This document shows positions 25,846-33,614 of a DNA stretch of 59,578 bases, piece after piece; the first letter of the stretch is position 1, and the number at the start of each line of letters is the position of its first letter. Origin of the DNA: Paludibacteraceae bacterium (GTDB taxonomy: Bacteria > Bacteroidota > Bacteroidia > Bacteroidales > Paludibacteraceae). Location of the stretch: positions 1 to 59,578 of the forward strand of contig JAFXPY010000005.1 in NCBI GenBank assembly GCA_017527495.1, in the 5' to 3' direction. A program made the translations under genes and the position numbers. The notes under the pieces were generated by a model. It had not been told where the DNA came from and did not search any database. It saw only the letters and a list, made by a program, of their open reading frames with translations.

Positions 25846-26637
25846 ATGCGTAAGTTATTTATTTTTTGTGTTTTAGTAGCGTGCTTATATGCATGCAAGA
25901 AACAACCGACAGACGCAATGCTGGCGCAAGAATATGTTGATATAGCATCAGAAATGGTTGAGCAGGGCAATTATAATGGTGCAAAGATGAAATTAGATTC
26001 TGTTCATTTGCTTTTCCCTAAGTCTGTTGAGATTAGGCGTATTGCAAAACATCTTTCAGACTCAATCAACTTTATTGAAGCGCAAAAAAACTTTAGCTAT
26101 GCTGATAGCATCCGAATTGTTTTAGAGAATCGTCTGACTGAACTCAAAAAAGAATTTACCTACGAAATAAACGAAAAATATGAAGATGTGGGTCGCTATT
26201 ATTACAAAAATATGTCGCGAGCCATAGGTGTAACCCGTATCGAAGCTTTTGTTGTTGGAGAAGGGCAAGAGGTTCAAATCAGAAGTTTCTATGCAGGGAA
26301 AAACCTCAACCACAATCGTGTCGGACTAAGCTTTTCAGATATAGAAGTTGTTGAAGACGGAAGTCTATATGAGATGACCGGTGGTGAAGAGATGACCACT
26401 ATAGGTGGCGTAGGAGCTCTAAATCTACTTAAATTCCTAAATTCGCAAGGCAAAGAAAAAGTAATGGTTTTGCTTATCGGCGAAAAGGAATATAAATATC
26501 AATTAACAGAGTCAGCACAAAAAGCACTCAACAAGACCTATGAACTATATATTTTGATGTCAGATTTGCAAGGAGCTCAAAAATTAATCAACACCAATGG
26601 TGCCATAATAGAGCGATGGAAACAAAAAAATCACTAA
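25846..26637 (+). CDS. Lipoprotein of unknown function with helical N-terminus
   Basis: 263 residues from ATG 25846 (MRKLFIFCVLVACLYACKK); an ORF start nine bases upstream overlaps the phosphatase and would break the signal peptide. The lipobox Cys is at about 17. Residues 25-110 are helical and TPR-like (YVDIASEMVEQGNYNGAKMKLDSVHLLFP), then a coiled segment and a beta-rich part (VVGEGQEVQIRSFYAGK). Domain of unknown function. It is likely co-transcribed with the phosphatase. Confidence 0.7.
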   Translation: MRKLFIFCVLVACLYACKKQPTDAMLAQEYVDIASEMVEQGNYNGAKMKLDSVHLLFPKSVEIRRIAKHLSDSINFIEAQKNFSYADSIRIVLENRLTELKKEFTYEINEKYEDVGRYYYKNMSRAIGVTRIEAFVVGEGQEVQIRSFYAGKNLNHNRVGLSFSDIEVVEDGSLYEMTGGEEMTTIGGVGALNLLKFLNSQGKEKVMVLLIGEKEYKYQLTESAQKALNKTYELYILMSDLQGAQKLINTNGAIIERWKQKNH

Positions 26638-26688
26638 AATATGTTGTAAAACACAAAAAAAAATTACAATTAATTGAAAATTAATATC

Positions 26689-26696
26689 TAATTTTG
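26689..26696 (+). promoter_or_regulatory. -7 element for pyrE-like gene
   Basis: TAATTTTG lies 20 nt upstream of the ATG at 26717, following a 79-nt AT-rich gap after the lipoprotein gene. Confidence 0.6.
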
Positions 26697-26716
26697 CAAT
26701 CTTATTTTTTATAGCC

Positions 26717-27349
26717 ATGGACACTTTATCGGATTTTATTGCATCTAAATTATTGAAAATAAAGGCTGTTAAGTTTCAAATAAACAATCCTTTTACATGG
26801 GGAACGGGTTGGAGCAGCCCTATATATTTTGATGATCGCAAAGTTTTGTCTTACCCAGCAACACGAGTAGCGATTAAATTAGAATTGGCCCGCCTTGTGG
26901 CTGAGAAATATCCTGATGCAGAGGTCATTGCCGGTGTTACGTCAAGTGCAATACCTTTTGCTATAATGGTTGCTGATGAATTAGGACTACCTTTCATTTA
27001 CATCCATTCAGAACCAAAAGATCATGGTTTTGACAATATGATTGAAGGTGATTTGCGCTTGCACCAGAAAGTTGTGCTCATTGAAAATCAAATAATAACT
27101 GCGGCAAACAGCTTGAAGGTATATGAGGCAATACGCCAGAACGCTTGTGACGTGCTTGGATTAGTTGCACTATTCGACTATTCTTTCGATTTGTCGAAAA
27201 AAGCCTTGACGCAAATCAACCTTGAGCATACAAGTCTTTGCGACTATAATTCAATAGTTCGCTTGGCAATAGATCAAAAACTGATTTCTATTGCTGATTC
27301 AAAGGTTCTTGACCGCTGGTACAAAAACCCCGAAAAATGGAAAAAGTAA
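26717..27349 (+). CDS. pyrE: Orotate phosphoribosyltransferase-like protein with altered PRPP loop
   Basis: 210 residues, colinear with Bacteroidetes PyrE over its whole length (NPFTWGTGWSSPIYFDDRKVLSYP, IAGVTSSAIPFA, PKDHGFDNMIEGDL). OPRT joins orotate to PRPP to make OMP in pyrimidine synthesis. Key parts are changed: the expected EDLISTGGS reads ENQIITAANS, losing the second acidic residue and both loop glycines, and the arginine before SxPKDHG is His. The catalytic Lys and His of PKDHG remain. Activity is therefore uncertain; it could be weakened, altered in substrate, or regulatory. An SRPBCC gene follows, as is usual next to pyrE. Confidence 0.8.
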   Translation: MDTLSDFIASKLLKIKAVKFQINNPFTWGTGWSSPIYFDDRKVLSYPATRVAIKLELARLVAEKYPDAEVIAGVTSSAIPFAIMVADELGLPFIYIHSEPKDHGFDNMIEGDLRLHQKVVLIENQIITAANSLKVYEAIRQNACDVLGLVALFDYSFDLSKKALTQINLEHTSLCDYNSIVRLAIDQKLISIADSKVLDRWYKNPEKWKK

Positions 27350-27362
27350 TAACAACAATTTT

Positions 27363-27788
27363 ATGAATGAATATACAAGTTCGGTAAAAAAAATAGAAGC
27401 CAATGCCGATGAGGTCTATTCTATTTTGTCTAATCTCGAGAATATCTCTCGCGTTAAAGATTTGATTCCTGAAGACAAAATCAAAGATTTAACCTTTACT
27501 CCCGATTCTCTGAAATTCAAAGTAGATGGCTTAGGACAAAAGGTAGGTGTTCGGATTATTGAACGAGATGAAAACAAAACAATAAAATTTGCAGGCGAAA
27601 ACATCCCCGCCGAAGTATATTTGTGGATTCAACTCAAGCAAGTCGCTACTGACGATACGCGTGTGAAACTGACACTTCGCGCCGAATTGCCGATGATGTT
27701 CAAAATGATGCTTGACAACAAATTGAAAGATGGCATAGAGCAAGCTGCCGAATACTTATCAAAATTTCCGTACAAGAGCTGGAAATGA
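27363..27788 (+). CDS. SRPBCC (START-like) family protein
   Basis: 141 residues from ATG 27363 (MNEYTSSVKKIEANADEVYSILSN); a longer in-frame start at 27291 lies inside pyrE. The helix-grip fold pattern is clear: a starting beta strand, VYSILSNLENIS helix, alternating strands (LKFKVDGLGQKVGVRIIER, KTIKFAGEN) and a final amphipathic helix MFKMMLDNKLKDGIEQAAEYL. Such proteins bind hydrophobic ligands; this one often follows pyrE in Bacteroidetes. The ligand is unknown. Confidence 0.78.
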   Translation: MNEYTSSVKKIEANADEVYSILSNLENISRVKDLIPEDKIKDLTFTPDSLKFKVDGLGQKVGVRIIERDENKTIKFAGENIPAEVYLWIQLKQVATDDTRVKLTLRAELPMMFKMMLDNKLKDGIEQAAEYLSKFPYKSWK

Positions 27789-27800
27789 TTGCATGCACAT

Positions 27801-27832
27801 AAAAAAATGTCAGCCGTAGCTGACATTTTTTT
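27801..27832. terminator. Bidirectional intrinsic terminator
   Basis: A 14-bp stem (27801-27814 with 27819-27832) around a CGTA tetraloop has A7 on one arm and T7 on the other, so it ends both the SRPBCC and the convergent gcvH transcripts. Confidence 0.9.
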
Positions 27833-28209
27833 TATTCCACGAGAGCTTTGTAAGCTTCGGCGTCAAGTAGATTGTCTTTTTCTGCAAGATCAGAAACAGC
27901 AATCTTAATCATCCAACCTTCACCATAAGGATCATTATTCACCAATTCAGGCTGATCCTCAAGCAGACTATTAACCTCAAGAACTTCACCGCTTAGGGGC
28001 ATGAAAAGATCCGATACTGTTTTAACTGCCTCAACAGCACCAAATGTCTCTCCTTGATTGATAGTCTCTCCAACAGACTGGATGTCAACAAAAACTATTT
28101 CGCCCAATTCTGATTGAGCATAATCTGTTATACCAACAAAGGCTTCATTGCCTTCAATACGAACCCATTCGTGGTCTTTGGTGTAAAGTAAATTTTCTGG
28201 AAATGTCAT
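27832..28209 (-). CDS. gcvH: Glycine cleavage system H protein
   Basis: 125 residues. GcvH carries the lipoyl arm that shuttles the aminomethyl group between P, T and L proteins. The start [34 protein letters not shown] and the lipoylation site VEAVKTVSD (Lys about 62) are complete, and the C-terminal [11 protein letters not shown] is typical. The genes for P, T and L are not in the window. A minus-strand TAATTTTG at 28247-28240 is a likely promoter. Confidence 0.95.
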   Translation of the reverse strand: MTFPENLLYTKDHEWVRIEGNEAFVGITDYAQSELGEIVFVDIQSVGETINQGETFGAVEAVKTVSDLFMPLSGEVLEVNSLLEDQPELVNNDPYGEGWMIKIAVSDLAEKDNLLDAEAYKALVE

Positions 28210-28273
28210 AATTTATGTAGTGTTAATTATTATCTTCTGCAAAATTAAGTATTTTTTTGCAAAATGCCAAATC

Positions 28274-29386
28274 TTACCAACCTATCGTGCAATATATAGG
28301 GTAGTGGTCGGAACCTTCATTTTTGTCGATATGAAAATTGCAGGCCTTCATCTCTTTCGAATGTAGGATATAATCTATTCTGACGTGCAACCATTTGCGT
28401 TTAAATGTGTTGCCAAATCCGTGCGGACCTGCCTCACTAAAAGAATCAACCAGCGTGTTTGCTATTGTGTTGTAGCAATATCCTTGCGGAACATCATTAA
28501 AATCACCGCATAGTATAATCTTATAAGGTGAGTTGTTGACTATTTTTGCTATTTCTTTAGCTTGAATTGAGCGAATTTTATATGCACTAATCAATTTGTT
28601 TATAATCACTTTTGCACCTGTTGAAACCTGTTGGGCGTTTTGCGATTTAGCCCCTTCCATCGGCTCGTCAAGTTCTATACCTGTTATTTGGTTAGACTCA
28701 AGATGGGCACAAATCAATCTTATTGTGTCATTTCCTATTGCTGCATCACAATAGAAAGCACCATTGTAGGCAGACTCAAATTCAATATTGTGTTTGTTGA
28801 AAAGCGGATACTTGCTGTATATCGCAACACCAAAATCACGCCCTTTGTTGGAAATTCTGAACTGCGTCTGATGGTAGGTATAATCCTTGAGTGCTTTTAT
28901 GATGTCTGCCTTCTTGATGTGAGGTATGTTTTTGCTTTCCTCATATTCCTGCATAAAAACAATATCGGCGTTTGATTGTTGAATATATTTAATCACTTCA
29001 TTCTTTTCCGGTTTCAATCGCTTACCTGTACGCAGAGTGTTGTATGTCAGTATTTTTAATCGATTGTCAGTTTCAAAAGATGTAGTTTGGTTAGACTTGA
29101 AATTAAATGTTAGCATTAGAGGCCTCATGGCAATAAGTATTGTTATTAAAGAAATAAGGCAGCAGACTCTTTTAGAAGTAAATAACCACAAAACGACAAA
29201 AAAAACATTTACAATAAAAAGCTCAACAAAGGCTAAACTAAGCAGAGATGGTAGAGCGAATTGTGTAGGGTCAATGTATTTCGAAAGTGTAGCAACGAGC
29301 AAGGGTATTGCCACGATAATATTTATCACGGCTATGGTGAAATATATGATTTTAGCTACTATGTTGTGATTTTTTGTGTCTGACAT
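28274..29386 (-). CDS. Membrane-anchored endonuclease/exonuclease/phosphatase family protein
   Basis: 370 residues. Three N-terminal membrane segments within the first ~95 residues are followed by an EEP-fold hydrolase domain with all core motifs: ILTYNTLR, IVFMQEYEE (metal Glu), ILCGDFNDVP, RIDYILHS and GSDHYPIY. The superfamily cleaves phosphodiesters or phosphate esters in nucleic acids, lipids or inositides, so the substrate is open. It follows the rhomboid gene by 3 nt on the same strand and is likely translationally linked to it. Confidence 0.82.
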   Translation of the reverse strand: MSDTKNHNIVAKIIYFTIAVINIIVAIPLLVATLSKYIDPTQFALPSLLSLAFVELFIVNVFFVVLWLFTSKRVCCLISLITILIAMRPLMLTFNFKSNQTTSFETDNRLKILTYNTLRTGKRLKPEKNEVIKYIQQSNADIVFMQEYEESKNIPHIKKADIIKALKDYTYHQTQFRISNKGRDFGVAIYSKYPLFNKHNIEFESAYNGAFYCDAAIGNDTIRLICAHLESNQITGIELDEPMEGAKSQNAQQVSTGAKVIINKLISAYKIRSIQAKEIAKIVNNSPYKIILCGDFNDVPQGYCYNTIANTLVDSFSEAGPHGFGNTFKRKWLHVRIDYILHSKEMKACNFHIDKNEGSDHYPIYCTIGW

Positions 29387-29389
29387 AAG

Positions 29390-30154
29390 TTAGAATCCTT
29401 TTTTTCTCCAATAAAGGAGTAGCAACCAACCAAATAGCATTCCGCCAAGGTGTGCAAAATGGGCAACTCCGTCTATACTGCCGGCAAGACCGAAAATCAG
29501 TTCAGCAACAGCATAAAGAGCAACAAAGATTCTTGAGGGTATTGGTATAGGGACAAAAAGAAGGAATATTTTGGCTTCAGGAAATAGCCAACCAAAAGCA
29601 AAAAGCAAGCCAAAAATAGCTCCTGAGGCTCCAACGGTTGTAAGAGCATTGGGCAGGGCGTCAACCATCATTTGATTGATGCGTATTAAATCGCCATGAC
29701 CGGCATTCTCAAGCGAAAAATTAAATGACAGATAATGTTTGATTATACTTTCATAGCCAACAAGTAAAGAGCCATTTCCAGTTTCTGCCGCTGCAGAGAG
29801 AGCACTGAGTAGGGGCTGATACTGAATTGTCCAAACAATCTCCTGCGTCAACGCTGCTCCTATACCCGTGACGAAATAGAAAATAAGGAATTTCTTTGTA
29901 CCCCATGCTTGCTCAATTGTGGTGCCAAACATCCACAGGGCAAACATATTGAAAAAAAGATGGTCAAAACCACCATGCATAAACATATACGTGATTGGCT
30001 GCCAAATGTGAGTATTCGGTGCACTCCAGTAGTGCAGGCCGAGCCATTGGTACAAATCTACACTTATTGACATTCTTGAAAATGCCACAGTTGCCAACCA
30101 CACGATGAAATTTATGATAAGAAGATTTTTTACAGCGGGAGTCAGTTGTCTCAT
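29390..30154 (-). CDS. Rhomboid family intramembrane serine protease
   Basis: 254 residues from ATG 30154 (MRQLTPAVKNLLIIN); a longer in-frame start at 30208 lies upstream of the promoter -7 box and is rejected. Motifs are FMHGGFDHLFFNMFALWMFG, the catalytic Ser in GASGAIFGLLFAFG and the catalytic His in VAHFAHLGGMLFGW. Six or so membrane helices are present, with a long extramembrane insertion between helices 3 and 4 (AAAETGNGSLLVGYES). It cleaves transmembrane substrates; targets are unknown. Confidence 0.9.
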   Translation of the reverse strand: MRQLTPAVKNLLIINFIVWLATVAFSRMSISVDLYQWLGLHYWSAPNTHIWQPITYMFMHGGFDHLFFNMFALWMFGTTIEQAWGTKKFLIFYFVTGIGAALTQEIVWTIQYQPLLSALSAAAETGNGSLLVGYESIIKHYLSFNFSLENAGHGDLIRINQMMVDALPNALTTVGASGAIFGLLFAFGWLFPEAKIFLLFVPIPIPSRIFVALYAVAELIFGLAGSIDGVAHFAHLGGMLFGWLLLLYWRKKGF

Positions 30155-30197
30155 AATAGAAAAAATGTATTTTCTTTTTGTTGGTAAAACACGATTG

Positions 30198-30205
30198 CAA
30201 AGATA
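30198..30205 (-). promoter_or_regulatory. Rhomboid gene -7 element
   Basis: Minus-strand TATCTTTG, 44 nt upstream of the chosen ATG at 30154. Confidence 0.55.
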
Positions 30206-30286
30206 CAAAAAAAATGTTGAAATTTATGCAAAAGTGTAGTGAAAAGCACAAAAAAACACTTTTTATTGCTTTTTTTGTTAAAATAA

Positions 30287-30318
30287 TTTGGTGGATTGAA
30301 AACAATTACTTAAATTTG
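30287..30318 (+). promoter_or_regulatory. HU gene promoter
   Basis: TTTG (30287-30290) and TAAATTTG (30311-30318) with a 20-nt spacer; the ATG at 30380 follows a leader of about 55 nt. Confidence 0.75.
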
Positions 30319-30379
30319 CAACGACTTGTACAAGACAAGGAAAATAAATTTATTTTTTAACTTAATATTTTATAGTTTT

Positions 30380-30652
30380 ATGAACAAGACAGAATTAGTA
30401 GCAGCAATTGCAGAAAAAGCTGGCTTAACAAAAGTAGATGCAAAGAAAGCATTGGATGGTGCATTGGACGCAATTAAAGAAGCTTTGAAAAAAGGTGATA
30501 GCGTTGCACTTATTGGTTTTGGTACTTTCGCTGTAGCAGAACGCAAAGAGCGTTTTGGCGTTAACCCACGCGATCCTAAAGGACCAAAGGTTAAAATTGC
30601 AGCTAAAAAAGCAGCTAAATTCAAAGCAGGTGCTGAACTGAAAGAACTTTAA
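30380..30652 (+). CDS. hup: HU-family DNA-binding protein
   Basis: 90 residues from ATG 30380 (MNKTELVAAIAEKAGLTKVDAKKAL); the in-frame ATG at 30326 lies at the transcription start and is rejected. The DNA-binding arm signature GFGTFAVAERKERFGVNPRDPKG is complete. HU is a dimeric nucleoid protein that bends DNA and assists replication and recombination. The gene has its own promoter and a strong terminator, so it is a single-gene unit. Confidence 0.95.
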   Translation: MNKTELVAAIAEKAGLTKVDAKKALDGALDAIKEALKKGDSVALIGFGTFAVAERKERFGVNPRDPKGPKVKIAAKKAAKFKAGAELKEL

Positions 30653-30680
30653 TCTATCTTTTTTTAACATTCTTTCAAAC

Positions 30681-30718
30681 AAAAAGAGGCCTATTTCGTA
30701 AATAAGCCTCTTTTTTTT
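30681..30718 (+). terminator. HU gene terminator
   Basis: AAAAAGAGGC pairs with GCCTCTTTTT, with inner TATTT/AAATA pairs across one mismatch, followed by a T-rich tail. Confidence 0.9.
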
Positions 30719-30777
30719 GAAATAATCATTAAAAAATCAAAAAAATGCTATAAAATTATGTTTTTTAGCATAAAAAA

Positions 30778-30809
30778 TTTGGTTGGTATAAAAAAATGTT
30801 GTAATTTTG
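30778..30809 (+). promoter_or_regulatory. rpe-comEC operon promoter
   Basis: TTTG (30778-30781) and TAATTTTG (30802-30809), 20-nt spacer. Transcription should begin near 30816, giving a leader of about 105 nt. Confidence 0.75.
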
Positions 30810-30822
30810 CATCGTGTTTTTC

Positions 30823-30903
30823 ATGGTATTAGATTTAAGGTTAAGTAAAGATTGGGTTGTCGGGAGACAGCCTTTCTTTTTTTATTGTAATAAAAACTAC
30901 TAA
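30823..30903 (+). promoter_or_regulatory. rpe leader: short ORF with hairpin and U-tract
   Basis: The leader contains a 26-codon frame starting ATG at 30823 and ending TAA at 30901-30903 (begins MVLDLRLSKDW). Within it a 7-bp hairpin (30855-30861 with 30866-30872, loop GGGA, one G-U pair) is followed by a T-rich tract (TTTCTTTTTTTATT). The layout resembles a transcription attenuator controlled by translation of a leader peptide, but codons show no strong run of one amino acid except Phe at the U-tract. Confidence 0.4.
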
Positions 30904-30920
30904 TAAACAAAAACTTAATT

Positions 30921-31562
30921 ATGGTATCACCGTCACTTCTTTCTGCTGATTTCTCAGATCTTCGCAGTGCTTGCGAGATGATTAACAATTCAACAGCCCA
31001 ATGGTTGCATATTGATGTTATGGATGGACAATTTGTGCCTAATATCTCGTTCGGCTTTCCTGTGATGGAAGCGGTAAGCAGATATTGTCACAAACCGCTT
31101 GACGTGCATTTGATGATTGTTCACCCTGAAAAATATGTCGAGCGTTTCGTTGATGCCGGTGCCTATAGTGTCGGCTTTCACCTTGAAGCTGTTGAATACC
31201 CGCGCCCTATCCTTGATTTGATTCGCAACAAAGGTGCTAAGACATGCCTCACAATCAATCCTGATATAGAAGTTGAGCGTCTTTACCCATATTTGAAAGA
31301 TGTTGATATGGTCTTGTTGATGTCGGTCTTTGCCGGCTATGGCGGTCAGAAGTTTATTGAAGATACTTATGAAAAATTAGATAAGGTGAAGGCGGAGATT
31401 GTTCGTCAAGGTCTATCGACACTTATAGAAATTGACGGAGGGGTCAATCTTGAGAACGCACCTAAGTTGTATGCTCATGGAGCAGATGTGCTTGTGGCAG
31501 GCAGCACAGTGTTCAAAGCAAAAGACCCTATCGAGACAATCCGATTGTTGCAAAAATCTTGA
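30921..31562 (+). CDS. rpe: Ribulose-phosphate 3-epimerase
   Basis: 213 residues. Rpe interconverts ribulose-5-P and xylulose-5-P in the pentose phosphate pathway. Metal and catalytic residues are present: SPSLLSADF, LHIDVMDGQFVPN, DVHLMI and EIDGGVN. The phosphate-side loop is unusual: the common MSVNPGFGGQ reads MSVFAGYGGQ. Length is normal. It heads a probable operon with comEC, xseA and a ComEA-like gene. Confidence 0.9.
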   Translation: MVSPSLLSADFSDLRSACEMINNSTAQWLHIDVMDGQFVPNISFGFPVMEAVSRYCHKPLDVHLMIVHPEKYVERFVDAGAYSVGFHLEAVEYPRPILDLIRNKGAKTCLTINPDIEVERLYPYLKDVDMVLLMSVFAGYGGQKFIEDTYEKLDKVKAEIVRQGLSTLIEIDGGVNLENAPKLYAHGADVLVAGSTVFKAKDPIETIRLLQKS

Positions 31563-31578
31563 TTATAATATTTTTTTT

Positions 31579-31584
31579 AGGGGG
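31579..31584 (+). promoter_or_regulatory. Shine-Dalgarno-like site fixing the comEC TTG start
   Basis: AGGGGG lies 7 nt before the TTG at 31592. Strong Shine-Dalgarno sites are rare in this window, and this one supports a TTG start over an internal GTG at 31613. Confidence 0.55.
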
Positions 31585-31591
31585 ATAAAGA

Positions 31592-33613
31592 TTGTCAGAA
31601 CGAAGTAACATAGTGTCAACTATACTTCGTCGAAATCCACTTTTGTGGACAGCAATAGCACTTATAGGAGGTATATTGGTTGGCTACCATACAAGTGTAG
31701 CCATGAGTTGGTGTGTCGTTCTATCTATCGGAGGACTGATAGGTATGGCACTATGTGTTCGCCGAAACATATTTCCTCTTTTTGTGGCTATTTTTTTCTT
31801 TTTTGTGGGCATGATGCTTTGCCGAAACCAACTTAACGAAATTTCTCCCGTACAAAGCACTCAAAATGGTGTTTTCCAAGTGGTGCTGACGGATTATCCT
31901 ATTCAAAAAACAAATTCAATCAAAGCGGAATGTGAGGTATATGACAGCTTAGAGACAAGGCGTTGCATGCTCTATATTCACACTGACAGTCTTTCCCAAC
32001 AACTGACAATGGGCGATATACTTCTTGTCGGCGGCTCTTTGAGTATGCCCAAACAATTAAATCCGGAAAATTTCGACTATGCCGCTTATCTATTGAAGCA
32101 GGGATTTGCCGGAACTCTTTACGCACGAGAATGGCAACTTGCAGGCAAACGAGATGACAAGACACTGATTTCGTGGGGGAAAAAACGCCAAAAACAGATA
32201 GTAGATTACTACGCACATCAGGGTTTAGAAAAAAAAGAATTAGGAATAATCAGCGCACTAACCGTGGGCGACAAAGATTTGCTTGACCAAGATGTACGCA
32301 CAACATTTTCTGCTGCCGGAGCGGCACATATATTGGCTGTCAGTGGCTTACATGTGGGTATTATCTATCTGATACTGATTGAGATTATAACCTGTTTCGG
32401 CAAATTAAAACCATTGCGCAAACAAACAAAGTTACGTCTGATGCAATCATTTGTAATCATTGCTTGCTTATGGCTATATTCCATATTGACTGGACTTTCT
32501 GCCTCTGTTATGCGTGCGGCACTTATGTTTTCATTGGGTGAAATAGGACGATGTATAAATAGATTTGGATTTTCAATAAATATTGTAGGCGCTGCGGCTG
32601 TAATAATATTGTTAATCAACCCATTGGCCGTCTATTCCGTGAGCTTCCAATTGAGCTTTGCTGCCGTTTTGGCCATTCTCACGCTTGGACAAAAATTTGA
32701 TTTATACTGTTCTCACCTGATTGTATTTACAAAAACAGACCGCCCTTGGCAGCGATACGGCAAAAAAATACTACGCTACGCAATTGGTTTGTTAGCAATT
32801 TCCACGGCTGCACAAATCGGAACACTACCTTTCACGCTGTATTACTTCAATCAATTCAGTACATATTTTTGGCTTACAAACCTTATTATGCTGCCTTACG
32901 TGCAATTTATCGCGATTCCATCGCTATTATTACTGCCTTTTCTACCTGCTGTTCCTCAAACTTTATTTGCCTTTTTGTATTCAGTGCTGAGTTGGATAGA
33001 ACAACTACCTTTTGCAACAGTTTCAGTATGGATCAATTCTTTTCAAGCCCTACTTCTTGCCGGCATTATAATTTGCATTTATAAAAAGCAGTGGCATATC
33101 TTTGGAACCGCAGCTGTGCTGGTTCTGATTGCCTACTCTTTCTATCTTCAACAAGAAAACAGCAATCGACAAGAGTTGATAGTTTATTCCTCAAGACAAG
33201 CAGATGTAATACAAATCATAGAGGGCAACCAATCGTTGGTGATTACGAATGACACAGCATCAGCCATACGACTATCAAAAGGAATCAACAAGAAATACGG
33301 AGTAAAATCAGTCTTATACGCCAATGAAAGGGCGTTGATTTGGAACAATGAGCATATCGTAATTGTTAGTGATTCGATATTGCAGGATCATGCTTTACCT
33401 CACCCTTGTAAATGTGAATTGCTTCTGCTCGGTGATGTAGGGCATGTGGGGGCAGAGAGACTAATTAGCTCTTTTGAGCCTAAGAAAATTTTGCTTTTAG
33501 GTACGATGAAATCATGGAAAAAAAGACAATGTATTGAGTATTGCGAGAAATATAGTATTGCTTTTCATGATTTGATGTGTGACGGAGCATACGAAATAAA
33601 AATAGATGATTGA
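31592..33613 (+). CDS. comEC: ComEC/Rec2-family DNA uptake channel protein
   Basis: 673 residues from TTG 31592 (MSERSNIVSTILRRN). Two or three N-terminal helices, a DUF4131-like soluble part, then the competence core with ISALTVGDKDLLDQ, FSAAGAAHILAVSGLHVGIIY and a polytopic region to about residue 520. ComEC forms the inner-membrane channel for single-stranded DNA in transformation. The C-terminal part (RQELIVYSS onward, ~150 residues) is a reduced metallo-beta-lactamase-like domain without a visible HxHxDH motif, as in many Bacteroidetes. Co-location with xseA and a ComEA-like gene supports a DNA uptake or processing role. Confidence 0.9.
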   Translation: MSERSNIVSTILRRNPLLWTAIALIGGILVGYHTSVAMSWCVVLSIGGLIGMALCVRRNIFPLFVAIFFFFVGMMLCRNQLNEISPVQSTQNGVFQVVLTDYPIQKTNSIKAECEVYDSLETRRCMLYIHTDSLSQQLTMGDILLVGGSLSMPKQLNPENFDYAAYLLKQGFAGTLYAREWQLAGKRDDKTLISWGKKRQKQIVDYYAHQGLEKKELGIISALTVGDKDLLDQDVRTTFSAAGAAHILAVSGLHVGIIYLILIEIITCFGKLKPLRKQTKLRLMQSFVIIACLWLYSILTGLSASVMRAALMFSLGEIGRCINRFGFSINIVGAAAVIILLINPLAVYSVSFQLSFAAVLAILTLGQKFDLYCSHLIVFTKTDRPWQRYGKKILRYAIGLLAISTAAQIGTLPFTLYYFNQFSTYFWLTNLIMLPYVQFIAIPSLLLLPFLPAVPQTLFAFLYSVLSWIEQLPFATVSVWINSFQALLLAGIIICIYKKQWHIFGTAAVLVLIAYSFYLQQENSNRQELIVYSSRQADVIQIIEGNQSLVITNDTASAIRLSKGINKKYGVKSVLYANERALIWNNEHIVIVSDSILQDHALPHPCKCELLLLGDVGHVGAERLISSFEPKKILLLGTMKSWKKRQCIEYCEKYSIAFHDLMCDGAYEIKIDD

Positions 33614-33614
33614 T

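Noticed and set aside
26717-27349. pyrE as a frameshifted pseudogene
   Set aside because: The frame is intact from start to stop at normal length; only specific loop residues are changed, so it is listed as a coding gene with an altered site.
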